From Acorus gramineus (lineage: Eukaryota > Streptophyta > Magnoliopsida > Acorales > Acoraceae), in the NCBI GenBank assembly GCA_030737835.1, contig JAUJYN010000018.1, positions 2,480,001 to 2,544,000 of the forward strand: 64,000 bases of DNA, read 5' to 3'. Position 1 is the first letter of the stretch; each line of letters opens with the position of its first letter. Positions 1-11,320 of this stretch are shown in pieces. Below the pieces are notes generated by a model. The model saw only the letters and a list, made by a program, of their open reading frames with translations. It was not told where the DNA came from and did not search any database. The translations under genes were made by a program, and so were the position numbers.

Positions 1-807
1 GAAGATATAGTTATAGGTATAGCATAAAAAAAAAATTTAGAGAAAATATAGATCTTGTTACTGTCACTTTTATTAAAGTGGGTTACAAATCTGAATGGAG
101 TAAGAGTAAACAGATAAAGAAGTAAAACAAGGAAAAATAATAGAAGAAAAAAAATGTTAGTAGATCATCTTCTAGAGAGAGATTGCCTCTATATGACATG
201 TATAACATGTAGGAGAGTCATTTTCTTCTATCTTCTATCTGGTATACTAAGTGAAAGTGTTTAAATTTTAAAGTTCCTTCCTTCTTGTATAACATTTTCA
301 TTCTCAATTTTATCCTTAGTTATTTAATTATAAACTTTTAATTTTATATTAAAGGTAAAAATGAAAAATAACACATATCTTAATATTGTAAAAGATAATG
401 TGAGATATTAATCAAATCTATCTTTTTTATATCTATCTTGAATGGTTGTGATCGTGCCGCATTATCATATTTTTTTTTTGTTATTACTTTTTATTGGATC
501 TAAATTGAGATAATCATGGAATAGAGATGATATATTTAGATGAGAGCACACATCATTTTCGCTATACAACAGCTTATAACGCTATACAATAATATTTATA
601 CAAGATTCTCATATCTGGTACCTTGACTGTACATTATATATGTACGAAGATATAGTTATAGGTACAACATAATTTATTTATTTTTTAAGAAAAAATGTAG
701 ATCTTGCTACATTCACTTTGATTAAAATGGGTTACAAATCTAAAGGGAGTGGGAGTAAAATGATAAAGAAGTAAAATAAGGAAAAACAGTGGAAGAAAAA
801 AAAAGTT
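1..807. repeat. AT-rich Helitron-like repeat, two direct units
   Basis: AT-rich DNA without a credible gene. A unit opening with GAAGATATAGTTATAGGTA starts at position 1 and again at 645. The second unit is cut at 807 by an LTR and resumes at 10195, where the TGTTAGTAGAT and GACATGTATAACATGTAG segments of unit 1 (about 153-215) are found again. Both contain a TATACTAAG..GAAAGTGTTTAAATT motif that recurs near 10270, 15170 and 17300 and resembles the 5' part of non-autonomous plant Helitrons. The Helitron label is inference; the direct repetition is visible. Confidence 0.5.
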
Positions 808-1396
808 TGTTACGCCCCGGAGCGACCGTCCCCGGATCGTAGCAATATATGTAAATATCAAGAGGTCAATAATGACTCCAAGGGATACATCGATGATCTA
901 ACATATGACATATCTGGTTTAACAAAGTAATAATAATATATAGCTTATCAGAAAGTGCGGAAGCGTAAAATGACAAATATGTAATCCAAAGTAATATTAC
1001 AGGTCCAATTAACACAATTACTGTCCTGTGAGAACCAAGTCTAGTCAAAATTGACTAAAAATAACGACAAGTGCCTCAAGCACGAATACCATAACATACA
1101 GGTAAGAGGAATGCTGACGGTCTCACGCTCGCAGAACCAAAAGATCGAACGCTGCAGCAACTACTAGAATCTCACCTCGTGGGGCTCCTCCTTCAAGATC
1201 AACTCATCCCCAGGTAGAGGAACAACACACGAGGGGTGAGCTACAAGCTCAGTGAATGGTAAGAATCCAAGCACCACATCTATATCACATCAATAGTACA
1301 ATAACAGTTCAACCAAGACATGAAATAAAATCCAAAGATAGAAACAATCACGCAAAGACGTTCCCTCACTATACCCTCACCCCTGCTCATAGGGAT
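808..1396 (-). mobile_element. Family-C LTR, 3'-end portion (part 1 of 2)
   Basis: Minus-strand LTR beginning here with TGTTACGCCCC, the reverse complement of a GGGGCGTAACA terminus close to the GGGGCGTGACA end of the other LTRs in this window. It shares the CTCACAGGACA block (reverse complement near 1024) and the 'GAGGGGTGAGCTACAAGCTCAGTG' type block near 1230 with families A and B. It is interrupted at 1396 by a solo LTR and resumes at 8017. No clear target-site duplication was found at its outer ends. A block near 1150-1215 read on the minus strand contains LKEEP before a stop, reminiscent of exon-like block C elsewhere. Confidence 0.7.
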
Positions 1397-1659
1397 TGTT
1401 ATATTTGTGTCAATTTTAACCTGCTGGTAACCGTTGGAGCATTCTGGCAGTTTTTCATTTTTTTTCGATTTTCGATCGGTACCGCTAATATTTGGACTGT
1501 TAGCTATCGTCCTGAGTTAGAGGACTCCGATTGGAAATCTAACTGCATATCTGGTGTCCTGGTGCCATTTTAGGCCTCTCACGAAAATTTCATCGAATTC
1601 CGGTAACGTTCCCGAAATTTCACAGTTCCAGGGCGTATCTGGGTTTTTAAGTCGCACAC

Positions 1660-1668
1660 TATATATAT
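1660..1668 (+). promoter_or_regulatory. TATA-like box in family-A LTR
   Basis: TATATATAT about 265 bp into the LTR, preceded by GTCGCACAC and followed by the conserved TATTCATCATC and CT-rich stretch. The same position holds TATATAA in the 17579 and 21722 copies, so it is the likely core promoter of the family. The transcription start itself is not visible. Confidence 0.5.
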
Positions 1669-2019
1669 GTGAGATCTAATTCCCGAATTACTATTCATCA
1701 TCCCTACCAACCCTTCCCTCTCTCCTCCCTCTCTCTTTTTCTCACTTTTGAGCCCCCTAGACCCCTCAAAGCTTAAAACCCAAAACCCAGGGAGTGTAGA
1801 TCGGGTCCCGATCTACACCCCGGTGGTTTCAAATCTCGATTCCGACGAGTTTGACCCCTCCGTCCCCCCTCTCTTCTCCTCTGTTTTGGGCTGTCTTGGA
1901 GGTGGGAGTAGATCCGGGTAGTGGAAGCCTTTGGGGAAAATTTTCGGCGCGCGGAGAGCGTCCGGACTTCCCTTCCTTCCCTTGGTAACCCCTATTTTCC
2001 CCTCTTTTCTTATTTAGAT

Positions 2020-3020
2020 GGATGTTAGGAGGTGGGTTTTGGGGTTGGGTGGAGGTCGGCGGCTGTGGGTGGCCGTCGGAGGGCTGTGGAGGTGGTCGGA
2101 GGTCGGTGGGTGGTGGTAGGGGTGCTCGGGAATGGGTGGGAGGTAGTCTCGGGCTGAAGGGCTGCTGTCTCGGGCAGGGCAGCAGCTCTGGGTGGTGCAG
2201 GCGTAGTGGCTGGCTCGGGCGCGCGCGCGTGCGCGCGGGCGTGCACGCGTGCGTGCGCTCGGGTGGCGCTGGGGGCCAGCAGGGCTGGGCAGGCTGAGTA
2301 GGACTAGCCGGGTAGGCTGGGAGCAGGCGCACCAGTTTGCCGGGCGTGCGGGGGGTGCAGGGGGAGGCGTGCGGAGCAGGCTGGCTGGGCTGTGCGCGCT
2401 GGCAGGCCGGGCGAGCAGGCTGGGCGCGCAGGCGAGCAGGGTAGGGGCGCTCGGGCATCAGGCGGGCAGTGCCCCGGGCGTGCAGGCGAACGGTGCTCGG
2501 GCCACTCGAAGACGCGCGCAGGCAGGCAACGCGGGCAGCAGCGCGGGCAGGCTGGCAGGAGCGCTGGGCACGTGCTGCCAGGCGCGCTGGGCGCGTGTTG
2601 CGCGGGCGTGCGCGTGGACGCTGGGTGAGGGTCCCGGGTGCTGGGCGCAGAGCGCTGGGCGCTGGGTCGCGGGTACCGGGTGCTGGCCGAGGGTGCTGGG
2701 CGCTGGGCACCGCTGTGGGGCGTGCGCGCGGGGTGCGCGCGGGTAGAGGCAGGTGGTTTGCGCGGGGTGCGCGCGGGGCGAGGCGCTGCGCGCGGGGCGT
2801 GCGGGGTGCTCGCGGGCTAGCGCGAGGCGTGCGGGGTGTGCGCGGGCGGCTGCGCTGGGGCGCAGGGGGGCGCGCGGTGCACCCGGGAGGTCCGGCGGTG
2901 CGCGGGGTGCGTGGGCTGAGGCGCGGCGGTGCACCCGGGCGGTCGAGTGGCCGTGCGGGTGGTTGCCGGCCGTGCGGGTGGTAGTCGGAGTGCTCGGGCT
3001 AGCGTGCGTGCGGGTCGTAT
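2020..3020 (+). other. GC-rich, G-skewed core of family-A LTR
   Basis: About 1 kb of extremely GC-rich, CpG-rich sequence with G strongly favoured on the LTR sense strand (GGGTGCTGGGCGC-type repeats). It includes alternating GC/CG runs near 2218-2262. Many overlapping long open frames run on both strands. These are explained by the scarcity of A/T-rich stop codons and by Ala/Arg/Gly-rich low complexity, so no CDS is called. The segment lies between the block A donor and block B acceptor, i.e. inside an intron-like interval. Confidence 0.8.
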
Positions 3021-3123
3021 GCACGTTTGCCCGAGTGTTAGGTGTTTAGTTGTGGGTTTTGTATGTTGGGTATTTTAGAGTATTTTTGTATTGTTCTCAC
3101 CATATTGAATGTCTGTCTTGCAG

Positions 3124-3159
3124 ATCTGGACGGACGGTCGCGCGACGACCCAGATACTG
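3124..3159 (+). other. Exon-like block B (36 nt)
   Basis: Preceded by TGTCTTGCAG and followed by GTGAGTGGG, so both splice-site consensuses are present. Read from its third base it gives LDGRSRDDPDT. The same 36-nt length recurs in all family-A copies examined. Confidence 0.6.
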
Positions 3160-4403
3160 GTGAGTGGGACAATCCAACCCAGTAGAGAGGGGTCATACGC
3201 ATTTGGGCGTATACCGACCTCTCCTGGGGCACCATGGATGAATATTAACCAGCAATAATATGTAATCCATGCTTGCATGATTTAAATGTAGAATGCATGC
3301 TACCCTAGTCTTTGCATGTTAGGGACTTGCACCCTTAGGATAGGTGTAAGAGCCATGCACCATGCCCCCTGTTTTCATGCTAGGAAACCTCGGCCTACGC
3401 ATGCGTCCTACTAGTTTGTTTATTAATTTAAATGCTAGTGTATGTTAAATCGCATGCCTTAGATAATATTATAGGGAGGAGCCTTGCGAGGTCAACATTG
3501 AGACCCGTGTTAGGGTACTTCGTGTTCCTTGTTTGGTTGTCGGGATGTCCTGTATCGGGACCTCATGCTGCCCTCCCAAGGTTTCTAGTCCCAATAATAT
3601 TATAAATAATGTTGTATGATTGGTATGTTTATTAGCATGTTAGTGAATATTATAGGGGAGGGGCCTTGCGAGGACAGCGGTGAGACCCGGGTTAGGGTAC
3701 TCTGTGTTCCTTGTTTGGTTGTCGGGGTATCCTATAACGGGAACTCACGCCGCCCTCCCGAGTTCTTTCCCCCAATGATATTACAACCTTGCTTTTATTG
3801 TACTTATTTCTCCGCATCGTGGTTATGCGCCCTGGAGGAACTCTGAAGAGTTCATGACATTAGAATTGTAGAGATGTGTTGTCAGCGGATCCGAGTGGAT
3901 CATATGCGTATGGATGGGCTGTTCTATCCCCCTCGTTGGATCCGGTAGAGACTGCCCCAGCATTAGAAAGGTCGTCCCTTCCAAGGGTTCCCATCAGTAG
4001 GCGCCTCCTGATTTGGTTTCGGACTGGGCCGAAGTTGTGGGTGAAAACCAACCGGCCTACGGAGTGGAGGAGAGACTATCGGTGGACCAAGGGTGACCAA
4101 CAGCCTAGTCAGTCCCAAAATCCTATGTCACCCGTGGTAGGGTGAGGGTGAGGGTGTAGTGGGTTGGCGATGAGTGACCTACTGGATTTGAGAATGGATG
4201 ATTATCAGTCCCAATAGCCTATGTCACCCAGTGATGGGTGAGGGTGAGGGGGTGGTGGTTCGGCGGAGTACGAACCACTGGTTTATGTTGTTATGTCTTG
4301 GAGGTTGGATAAATAATGGAATTGTGGTAAATATTGTCTGTGATGCATGGGTTGTGCCGTTCACTGAGCGTGTGGCTCACCCCTCGCATATGTTTTTCCC
4401 CAG

Positions 4404-4468
4404 TGGTCACTGAGCCTGAGCTGGAGCCGGAGCAGCAGTTGGAGCTTTCCGAGGGATTTCTTCAGTAG
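4404..4468 (+). other. Exon-like block C with conserved stop
   Basis: Preceded by the pyrimidine-rich acceptor GTTTTTCCCCAG. Two bases complete a codon, then the frame reads VTEPELEPEQQLELSEGFLQ and ends at TAG (4466-4468). The length is 65 nt in this copy and in the two minus-strand family-A copies, and 53 nt (12 nt shorter, in frame) in the 21722 and 53802 copies. Confidence 0.6.
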
Positions 4469-5133
4469 CGGAGCAGCGCCACGTTCCGCGAGTGCCAGAG
4501 GTTATCAGCATCCCTTCTTGACTGTATGTATTTGATTTCCGTGCTTGGCACGTGTTTGTATATGTTCAGTTGTATTTGTGTATATTGGCTCTCACAGGAC
4601 GTATGATTGAGTATCGAGTCTGTAGAATGTTTATTCACAGATTCAGTCTTTTGCTTCCGCATTTGGTGTATATATCATGTCAGCCCCTTTGTTGCATGTG
4701 TGTCATTCTAGTTATTGTGTATGATATATTATTGACCTCCTGTGTAGATTCTGATATTATATATACACTTGCCACATCCCGGGGACGGCCTGTCACGCCC
4801 CAGGGCGGCCAACCCCGAAACGCGGCAAGTGTGTATATCATATCAGAAGCCTACACAGGAGGTCAATAATATATATCATACACAGACAACTAGAATGACA
4901 CACATGCAACAAAAGGGGCTGACATGATATATACACCAAATGCGGAAGCAAAAGACTGAATCTGTGAATAAACATTCTACAGACTCGATACTCAATCATC
5001 TGTCCTGTGAGAGCCAATATACACAAATACAACTGAACATATACAAACACGTGCCAAGCACGGAAATCAAATACGTACAGTCAAGAAGGGATGCTGATAA
5101 CCTCTGGCACTCGCGGAACGTGGCGCTGCTCCG

Positions 5134-5198
5134 CTACTGAAGGAATCCCTCGGAAAGCTCCAACTGCTGCTCCGGCTCTAGCTCAGGCTCAGTGACCA
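5134..5198 (-). other. Exon-like block C (minus copy)
   Basis: Reads after GTTTTTCCCCAG on the minus strand as VTEPELEPEQQLELSEGFLQ and a TAG stop, identical in peptide to the 4404 copy although the nucleotides differ. Confidence 0.55.
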
Positions 5199-6441
5199 CT
5201 GGGGAAAAACATATGCGAGGGGTGAGCCACACGCTCAGTGAATAGCACAACCCATGCATCACAGACAATATTTACCACAATTCCATTATTTATCAGCCTC
5301 TACGACATAACAACATGATCCAGTGGTTCGTACTTCGCCGAACCACCACACCCTCACCCTCACCCATCAATGGGTGACATAGGCTATTGGGACTGATAAT
5401 CATCCATTCACATATCCAGTAGGTCGCTTATCGCCAACCCACTACACCCTCACCCTCACCCTACCACGGGTGACATAGGATTTTGGGACTGACTAGGCTG
5501 TTGGTCACCCTTGGTCCACCGATAGTCTCTCCCTCCACTCCGTAGGCCGCCTGGTCTACTCCCATATTCAGCACAGTTCGTCACCAAATCAGGAGGTGCC
5601 TACTAATGGGAGCCCTCTGTCAGGAAGGCCCTGTCTAACGCTGGGGGGTAGCCTCTACCGGATCCAACGCAGGGAACAGAACAGCCTATCCATACGCATA
5701 TGATCCACTCGGATCCGCCGACAATACATCTCTACCACTCAAATGTCATGAACTCTTCAGAGTTCCTCCAGGGCGCATATCCAAGATGCGGGGAATAAGT
5801 ACAATCAAAAGCAATGTTGGAATATCATTGGGGGAAAGAAACTCGGGAGGGCGGCGTGAGTTCCCGATACAGGATACCCCGACAACCAAACAAGGAACAC
5901 GGAGTACCCTAACACGGGTCTCACCGCTGTCCTCGCAAGGCCCCTCCCCTATAATATTCACTACACATGCTAATAATCATACCAAACATACAACATTACT
6001 TGTAATATTATTGGGACTAGAAACCTTGGGAGAGCAGCATGAGGTCCCGATACAGGACATCCCGACAACCAAACAAGGAACACGGAGTACCCTAACACGG
6101 GTCTCACCGCTGTCCTCGCAAGGCTCCTCCCGATAATATTACCTAAGGCATGCGATTTAACATACACTAGCATTTAATTGAATAAATAAACTAGTAGGAC
6201 GCATACACAGGTCGAGGTTTCCTAACAAGAACAGGAGGCATGGTGCATGGCTCTTACACCTATCCTATGGGTGCAAGTCCCTAACATAAAAGCCTAGGGT
6301 AGCATGCATTCTACATTTTCATCATGCTCACATGCAATACATATTATTACAGGTTAATATAATCCACGGTGCCCCAGGAGAGGTCGGTATACGCACAAGT
6401 GCGTATAACACCACTCTACTGGGTTGGATTGTCCCACTCAC

Positions 6442-6477
6442 CGGAACTCGGGTCGACGCGCGACCGTCCGTCGAGAT
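6442..6477 (-). other. Exon-like block B (minus copy)
   Basis: 36 nt between CTTGCAG and GTGAGTG on the minus strand. The frame reads LDGRSRVDPSS, with the splice signals retained. Confidence 0.55.
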
Positions 6478-7995
6478 CTGCAAGACAGGGTATTATTTGG
6501 TAAGTATAAATCCACAAATATTATTAAATACTCAAATAAATACCCAAAACCCACCACAAACACCTAACACTCGGGCAAACGTGCACGCGACCCGCACGCA
6601 CGTTAGCCCGAGCACTCCGGCAACCACCCGCACGGCCACCCGACCGCCCGGGTGCACCGCCGCGCTTCAGCACGCGCACCCCGCGCACCGCCGGGCCCCT
6701 GCCCGCCGCCGAGACACACCGCCGAGCTTCCCGGGGCACCCCGCACGCCCCCGCGCGCAGCGCCTCGCCCCGCGCGCACCCCGCGCGCACCTCCGCCACC
6801 TTGCCGCACCTCGCGCGCACCTCGCACGCCTTGCCACACCTCGCGCGCACCTCGCACGCACCTCGCACGCCTTGCCGCACCTCGCGCGCACCTCGCACGC
6901 ACCACCGCGGCCTCCGCGCACCGCCACGGCCTCGCCGCGGCCTCCGCGCACCGCCACGCACTCGCCGCGGCCTCCGCGCACCCGCGCGACCTGCTCCACG
7001 CGCACCAGCCGCCCAGCTCGCCCAGCATCGGCCTCTGCTCACCCAGCGCCGGCCTCTGCTCGCCCAGCACCGGCCACTGCTCGCCCAGCACCGGCCAGCA
7101 CCCTGCACCAGGCCCGCGCGCCCTCGCGCGCACGCCGTGCGTACGCGCGCCCGCGCACGCACGCGCGCCTGCCCGCGCGCACCCGACCTGGCGCCGCCTG
7201 GGCTGCTGCTGCTGCTGCTGCTTGGCCCGGACGACCTGCCACTGCCCGAGCGCCACCACCACCTCTCCCTTGACCACCGACCACCCTCCAACCACTTCCG
7301 ACCGCCCTCCGACCACCTCCACTGCCGCCGACCACCCCCAAACACCCAATCCACCTTCCTAGCATTCATCTATGCAAGAAAAGGAGGGAAAGGAGGCTTA
7401 CCGAGGGGAGGGAAAGTCGTTCGGTAGCTCTCCGCGCGCCAAAACCTTTCCCAAAGGCTTTCTCGCGCCCCAATCTATCACGGCCCTCGATTTGGCTCGA
7501 AACAGAGGAGAGAGAGAGGAGGTCGGGGAGGCTAGGATCGTCGGAATTCGGATTTGAAGACACCGGAGTGTAGATCGGGACCCGATCTACACTTCCCGTG
7601 CTTTGGGTTTTCGATTTTGAGGGGTGGAGGGGGCTCAAACGGAAGAAAAACGGAGAAGGGGAGAGGGGAAATCACGTCGGGAGGGATGATGAATAGTGTA
7701 GGGGTGATTTTTGATTTCTTTTATATAGCGCGCGACTTAAAAACCCGGATACGCCCCGGAACTGCGAAATTTTTGCAAACGATGCCAGAATTCGATGAAA
7801 TTTTCGTGAGAGGTCTAAAATGGCGCCAGGACACCAAATATGCAGTTAGATTTCCAATCGGAGTCCTCTAACTCAGACGATAGCTAACAGTCTGAAAATA
7901 AGCGGTTCCGACCAAAAACCCTAAAAATTTTAAAAACTGCCAGGACGCTCCAACGGTTACCAGCAGGTTAAAAGTGACACATATATAACACGGCC

Positions 7996-8011
7996 GCCCT
8001 GGGGCGTGACA
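7996..8011 (+). mobile_element. Terminal 16 bp of the split family-A solo LTR
   Basis: GCCCTGGGGCGTGACA completes the LTR begun at 1397 after the nested insertion. It is followed by the second GGGAT target copy. Confidence 0.9.
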
Positions 8012-8016
8012 GGGAT

Positions 8017-10194
8017 GACAAGAGACTTTTGAAAGAAATCAATACGCTAACGCCCTACATCATCCGGTAGCTCTCTTCCTGGTAGCCTTTCAAAATCATG
8101 GCGACACCATGCAGGACAGCTCCGACATTAGACAGCTTCAACACACGATGATGTGTAAAAGAAACATTCCAAACTCACAATATGACCCTTATGAATCATC
8201 CACCATCGGTTAACCATTATTGATACGTTATCGAATTCTCGTGAATTCCCATAAAGTTGGATCCCTCGGATGCGAAAAAATTAACTATATTCACAAACTG
8301 GATAATGTCTTAGTATGACCCCAAAAGCAAGTCCTACACGCGCCTATTACTAATAGACAAGGTTTATTATTCAAATATTTAGTTTTAATATTCTATAATA
8401 TATCAAAGCTAATCATGGAACCATACAAACTTAATGATAAATAGCATACCACATATTTAACTAATCATGGAGAAAAAATTCAATATACGAATCTCTCCTA
8501 TGGAATACCACATTCAATGATATTAAACACGTCATGCTAGCATTAGATGTATAAAAATATGGTTATTTATGCATGTATTATGGTGGACAAACAAGTAATG
8601 GGTGCGATATAAATTGTCTACGCAAAATACAAATTATAAATATATATAGTATGCATTATCTAACATGGTAAGTTATAATCTTAATAATACGTCCATTATA
8701 TGAATATTACATAAATACAGCACTCTTAGAATACACGAAGCATGGCTACGTTTATTACGCGCTTCCTAAGTGGGTGGATCGAACCACTCACCGTTATCCG
8801 GATCGTCGCGAGTTCTGTCAATGAAAGTTGCAAAACACAACCAATGCTGCTCAATTAAAATATGAGTCTCCTGACACACATATAAGCCAACTTCATGAAG
8901 ACACTAACTCTTGATGGTTCTCACATCATGCATAATAGCTCTTTGACACACAATCAAGTAAAACTGGTACATCTACTACAACCAACCCTAAACTTTAATC
9001 TCCACAGCACCAAATACACATCCAATAATTCTGAAATAAATCATACACGTTCTTTGACATGTTAGGATCATAATCTGTGAAGACATCATAATCTGATTTG
9101 GCCTCTACATGGTTGAAATAAAATATTTTCATAAACTAGTCATTTCCTACTCGAATATGAACTGTCCATGCAAATCAGGTTCTAACTTACAACACAGATA
9201 ATATTATGATATCAAATTTCATATATAGAATCTAGACATATGGATGATCATATCATATGGGACACAATCCTAAAAATATGTCTCTAAGTACTAGTTTTAC
9301 AAGGATTGTTATAGGACAGAAATCTGCCTTACTACAACACAAAACTCCCAACAACAAGAAAAGGGTAAAACACATACAACAGCACCTATGCATCCTTGCT
9401 GACCACCCAAAGCACTAGATAACAACACTCATACTTTATTGAAGCATAAACACAAATACCTACATGACATAATGGGGAAACAAACATACCATGAGAAGAA
9501 GAGGGGAAAAGGATGCACACAAGGGATTCCACCACCACCACAAGCAATCAATCCATCACACATGCATAGCCATAACCACCACTAGATCAACACCCTCACA
9601 TAAGCTAAAACAAACAATGATGTTAAAAGAATGCCATGGAAAAGAAGAGGGAGGTGGGGGAAATACAAGGTTCACACACACTCACCATCCTTTTCACTCT
9701 TCCTTCATTTCCTTCTCTTCATCTTCATTTGCACCACCAAAATCACACACAAAAGGGGGACCGATCTAGAGAGAATGAGAGGGGGGGAGAGAGAGAGAGA
9801 TTAAACTCAATTTAGGGTTTTAAGAGTGAGATGGGGGCAAAAAAGGTACAAATGAGCTTGGTGTGATGAGATAAGGAGGGAGTATACTTAGACTTACACT
9901 CACCTCTAATAAAGACATTAGGAACTAAGGGTTGGAGAATGGGGTGATACTTGCCTAGAGTCACCACCCACCCAATCAAAGAACCAACCAAAACCTAGTA
10001 ACAGCTAAACACGGATACCATTTGGAACTGTATAATTTTTAAAACGATGTCAGAACGCGACAAAAATTTACAGGTAAGTCAAAGCAGATACTAGGATCAC
10101 CGATATACGGTTATATTTTTAAATTGAGTGCCTGAACTCTAAAAATAAATAAAAACATGATATTTAATCACTCAAAAGTGACATAAACATAACA
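8017..10194 (-). mobile_element. Family-C LTR (part 2 of 2)
   Basis: Continues the LTR from 1396. On the minus strand it would start TGTTATGTTTATGTCAC, here seen reversed at the 10194 end. The combined length is about 2.77 kb. It is AT-richer than families A and B and lacks the GC core. Near 8790-8830 the minus strand reads TRDDPDN in front of GTGAGTGG, matching block B of the other families. Open frames at about 9490-9770 are low-complexity and not called. Confidence 0.7.
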
Positions 10195-11311
10195 CCATGT
10201 TAGTAGATTCCTAGGGAGACATTGCCTCAATATGACATGTATAACATGTAGGGGAGTCATTTTCTTCTATCTTCTATCTGTATATACTAAGCGAAAGTGT
10301 TTAAATTTTAAAGTTCCTTCTTTCTTGTGTAACATTTTCATTTTCAATTTTATCCTTAGTTATTTATGAACTTTTAGTTTATATTAAGAGTAAGAATGGA
10401 AAAAAACACATATTTGTAATAGTTTAAAAAATAATATGAGATATTAATCAAATATATCTTTTAAATATCTATCTTGAATGGTGATGATCATGCCGCATCA
10501 TCACATTTTCTTTGTTGTTATTACTTTTTATTAGATCTAAATTGAGATAATCATGGACACCTAATTCAGGTCAAATATGTTTGATCTCACTTTGAATTGT
10601 GCAATAGTCATTTTCTTGGAAAAATCTATTTAACAATCATAAGTATATATTGAAAAACTCTTTATAACAAGCCATTGATCACCCCAATTAGACTTATACT
10701 TAAAAAGTTATGAAATTTTAAAGAAATTTACAAATAATTTAATTCTTGGTTTTTTGTATCTATATATAAATTGGATAATATCATCAATATCTACAAAATC
10801 TTAATTTTTTTGGATATATACCCCTAAAAGTTCACATTTTTGCAACATATCCCTAATGATTTGTCATCTTCAATAATATTATGCAAAAGTGTTTAAATTG
10901 TACATGAACGTTATTTCTATCTATATTATTAACCAAAAGTGTTTCCGATTGTGTAACACAATTTTATATATTTACCCCTAATAAATTTGTTAAAGTCTAC
11001 TATTATCCAAAACTAATATTTAGCTGCCTAATCTTATCTTAGGATTTTAAGATATATTTCAAAAAAAATTTCATAGTCATAAGAATATATCGAAAATCTC
11101 TTTCCAACGAGCTATTGATCACCACAATCTGAGTTATACTTAAAAGGTTATGAATTTATAAAGGATATCAGGAATAATTTAGTTCTTGGTTTTTTTGTAT
11201 CTACACATAAATTGGATAATATCATTAATATCTACCAAATAATAATATTTTTCTTGTATATATACTTCTAAAAAATCGCATTGTACCAAAATGTACAGGA
11301 TGATTTGTTAT
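10195..11311. repeat. AT-rich Helitron-like DNA
   Basis: Continues the second unit of the repeat at 645-807 (GACATGTATAACATGTAG near 10230; TACTAAGCGAAAGTG near 10276). Two internal copies of a GAGCTATTGATCACC..GTTATACTTAAAAGGTTATGAA-like motif occur near 10670 and 11110. It holds no gene. Confidence 0.4.
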
Positions 11312-11320
11312 TTTTAATAA

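Larger units (their letters stand above)
1397..4790 (+). mobile_element. Family-A solo LTR (main part, nested in family C)
   Basis: Starts TGTTATATTTGTGTC and, after a nested insertion, ends GGGGCGTGACA at 8011. The flanking 5-bp duplication GGGAT is at 1392-1396 and 8012-8016, so this is a solo LTR with no internal domain. In order it contains a TATA-like box near 1660, a CT-rich leader, exon-like block A (donor GTAA at 1985), a GC-rich G-skewed core (about 2020-3020), block B (3124-3159), a duplicated GCCTTGCGAGG block (about 3480-3780), GTGAGGG minisatellites (4140-4250), block C (4404-4468) and the TTGGCTCTCACAGGAC block (about 4588). Total length without the insertion is about 3.4 kb. 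Confidence 0.92.
4791..7990 (-). mobile_element. Family-A solo LTR nested in opposite orientation
   Basis: Begins TGTCACGCCCCAGGGCGGCC and ends GACACATATATAACA, a complete minus-strand LTR of 3.2 kb. The target duplication CGGCC lies at 4786-4790 and 7991-7995, within the ACGGCCGCCC terminal palindrome of the host LTR. It has the same module order as the host LTR in reverse: block C at 5134-5198, duplicated GCCTTGCGAGG blocks (about 5820-6130), block B at 6442-6477, GC-rich core (about 6560-7340), block A with donor at 7400-7401, and a TATA-like box near 7721-7728. Its inverted position gives this locus a large LTR-LTR inverted repeat. Confidence 0.93.

Noticed and set aside
1829-3049. Several long overlapping open frames on both strands in GC-rich DNA (also at 6332-7427, 18006-18841, 22138-23441, 37881-38949, 40419-41028, 45637-46328, 52052-53051, 54579-55379, 61361-62145)
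   Set aside because: All lie in GC-rich LTR cores where stops are rare; products are Ala/Arg/Gly/Pro low complexity, frames overlap on both strands, and no domain or conserved frame links the copies.
3876-4145. Open frames in the 3' half of family-A LTRs (for example MLSADPSGSYAYGWAVLSPS, repeated at 19581-19937 and reversed elsewhere)
   Set aside because: They fall in the second intron-like interval, are not bounded by splice signals, and recur only because the LTR DNA recurs.
4140-4250. GTGAGGG repeats as telomere-like DNA
   Set aside because: The unit is not the plant TTTAGGG repeat and it occurs as short LTR-internal minisatellites.
808-10194. A target-site duplication for the family-C LTR
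   Set aside because: Flanks AAGTT (803-807) and CCATG (10195-10199) do not match; the ends may be eroded or misplaced by a few bases.
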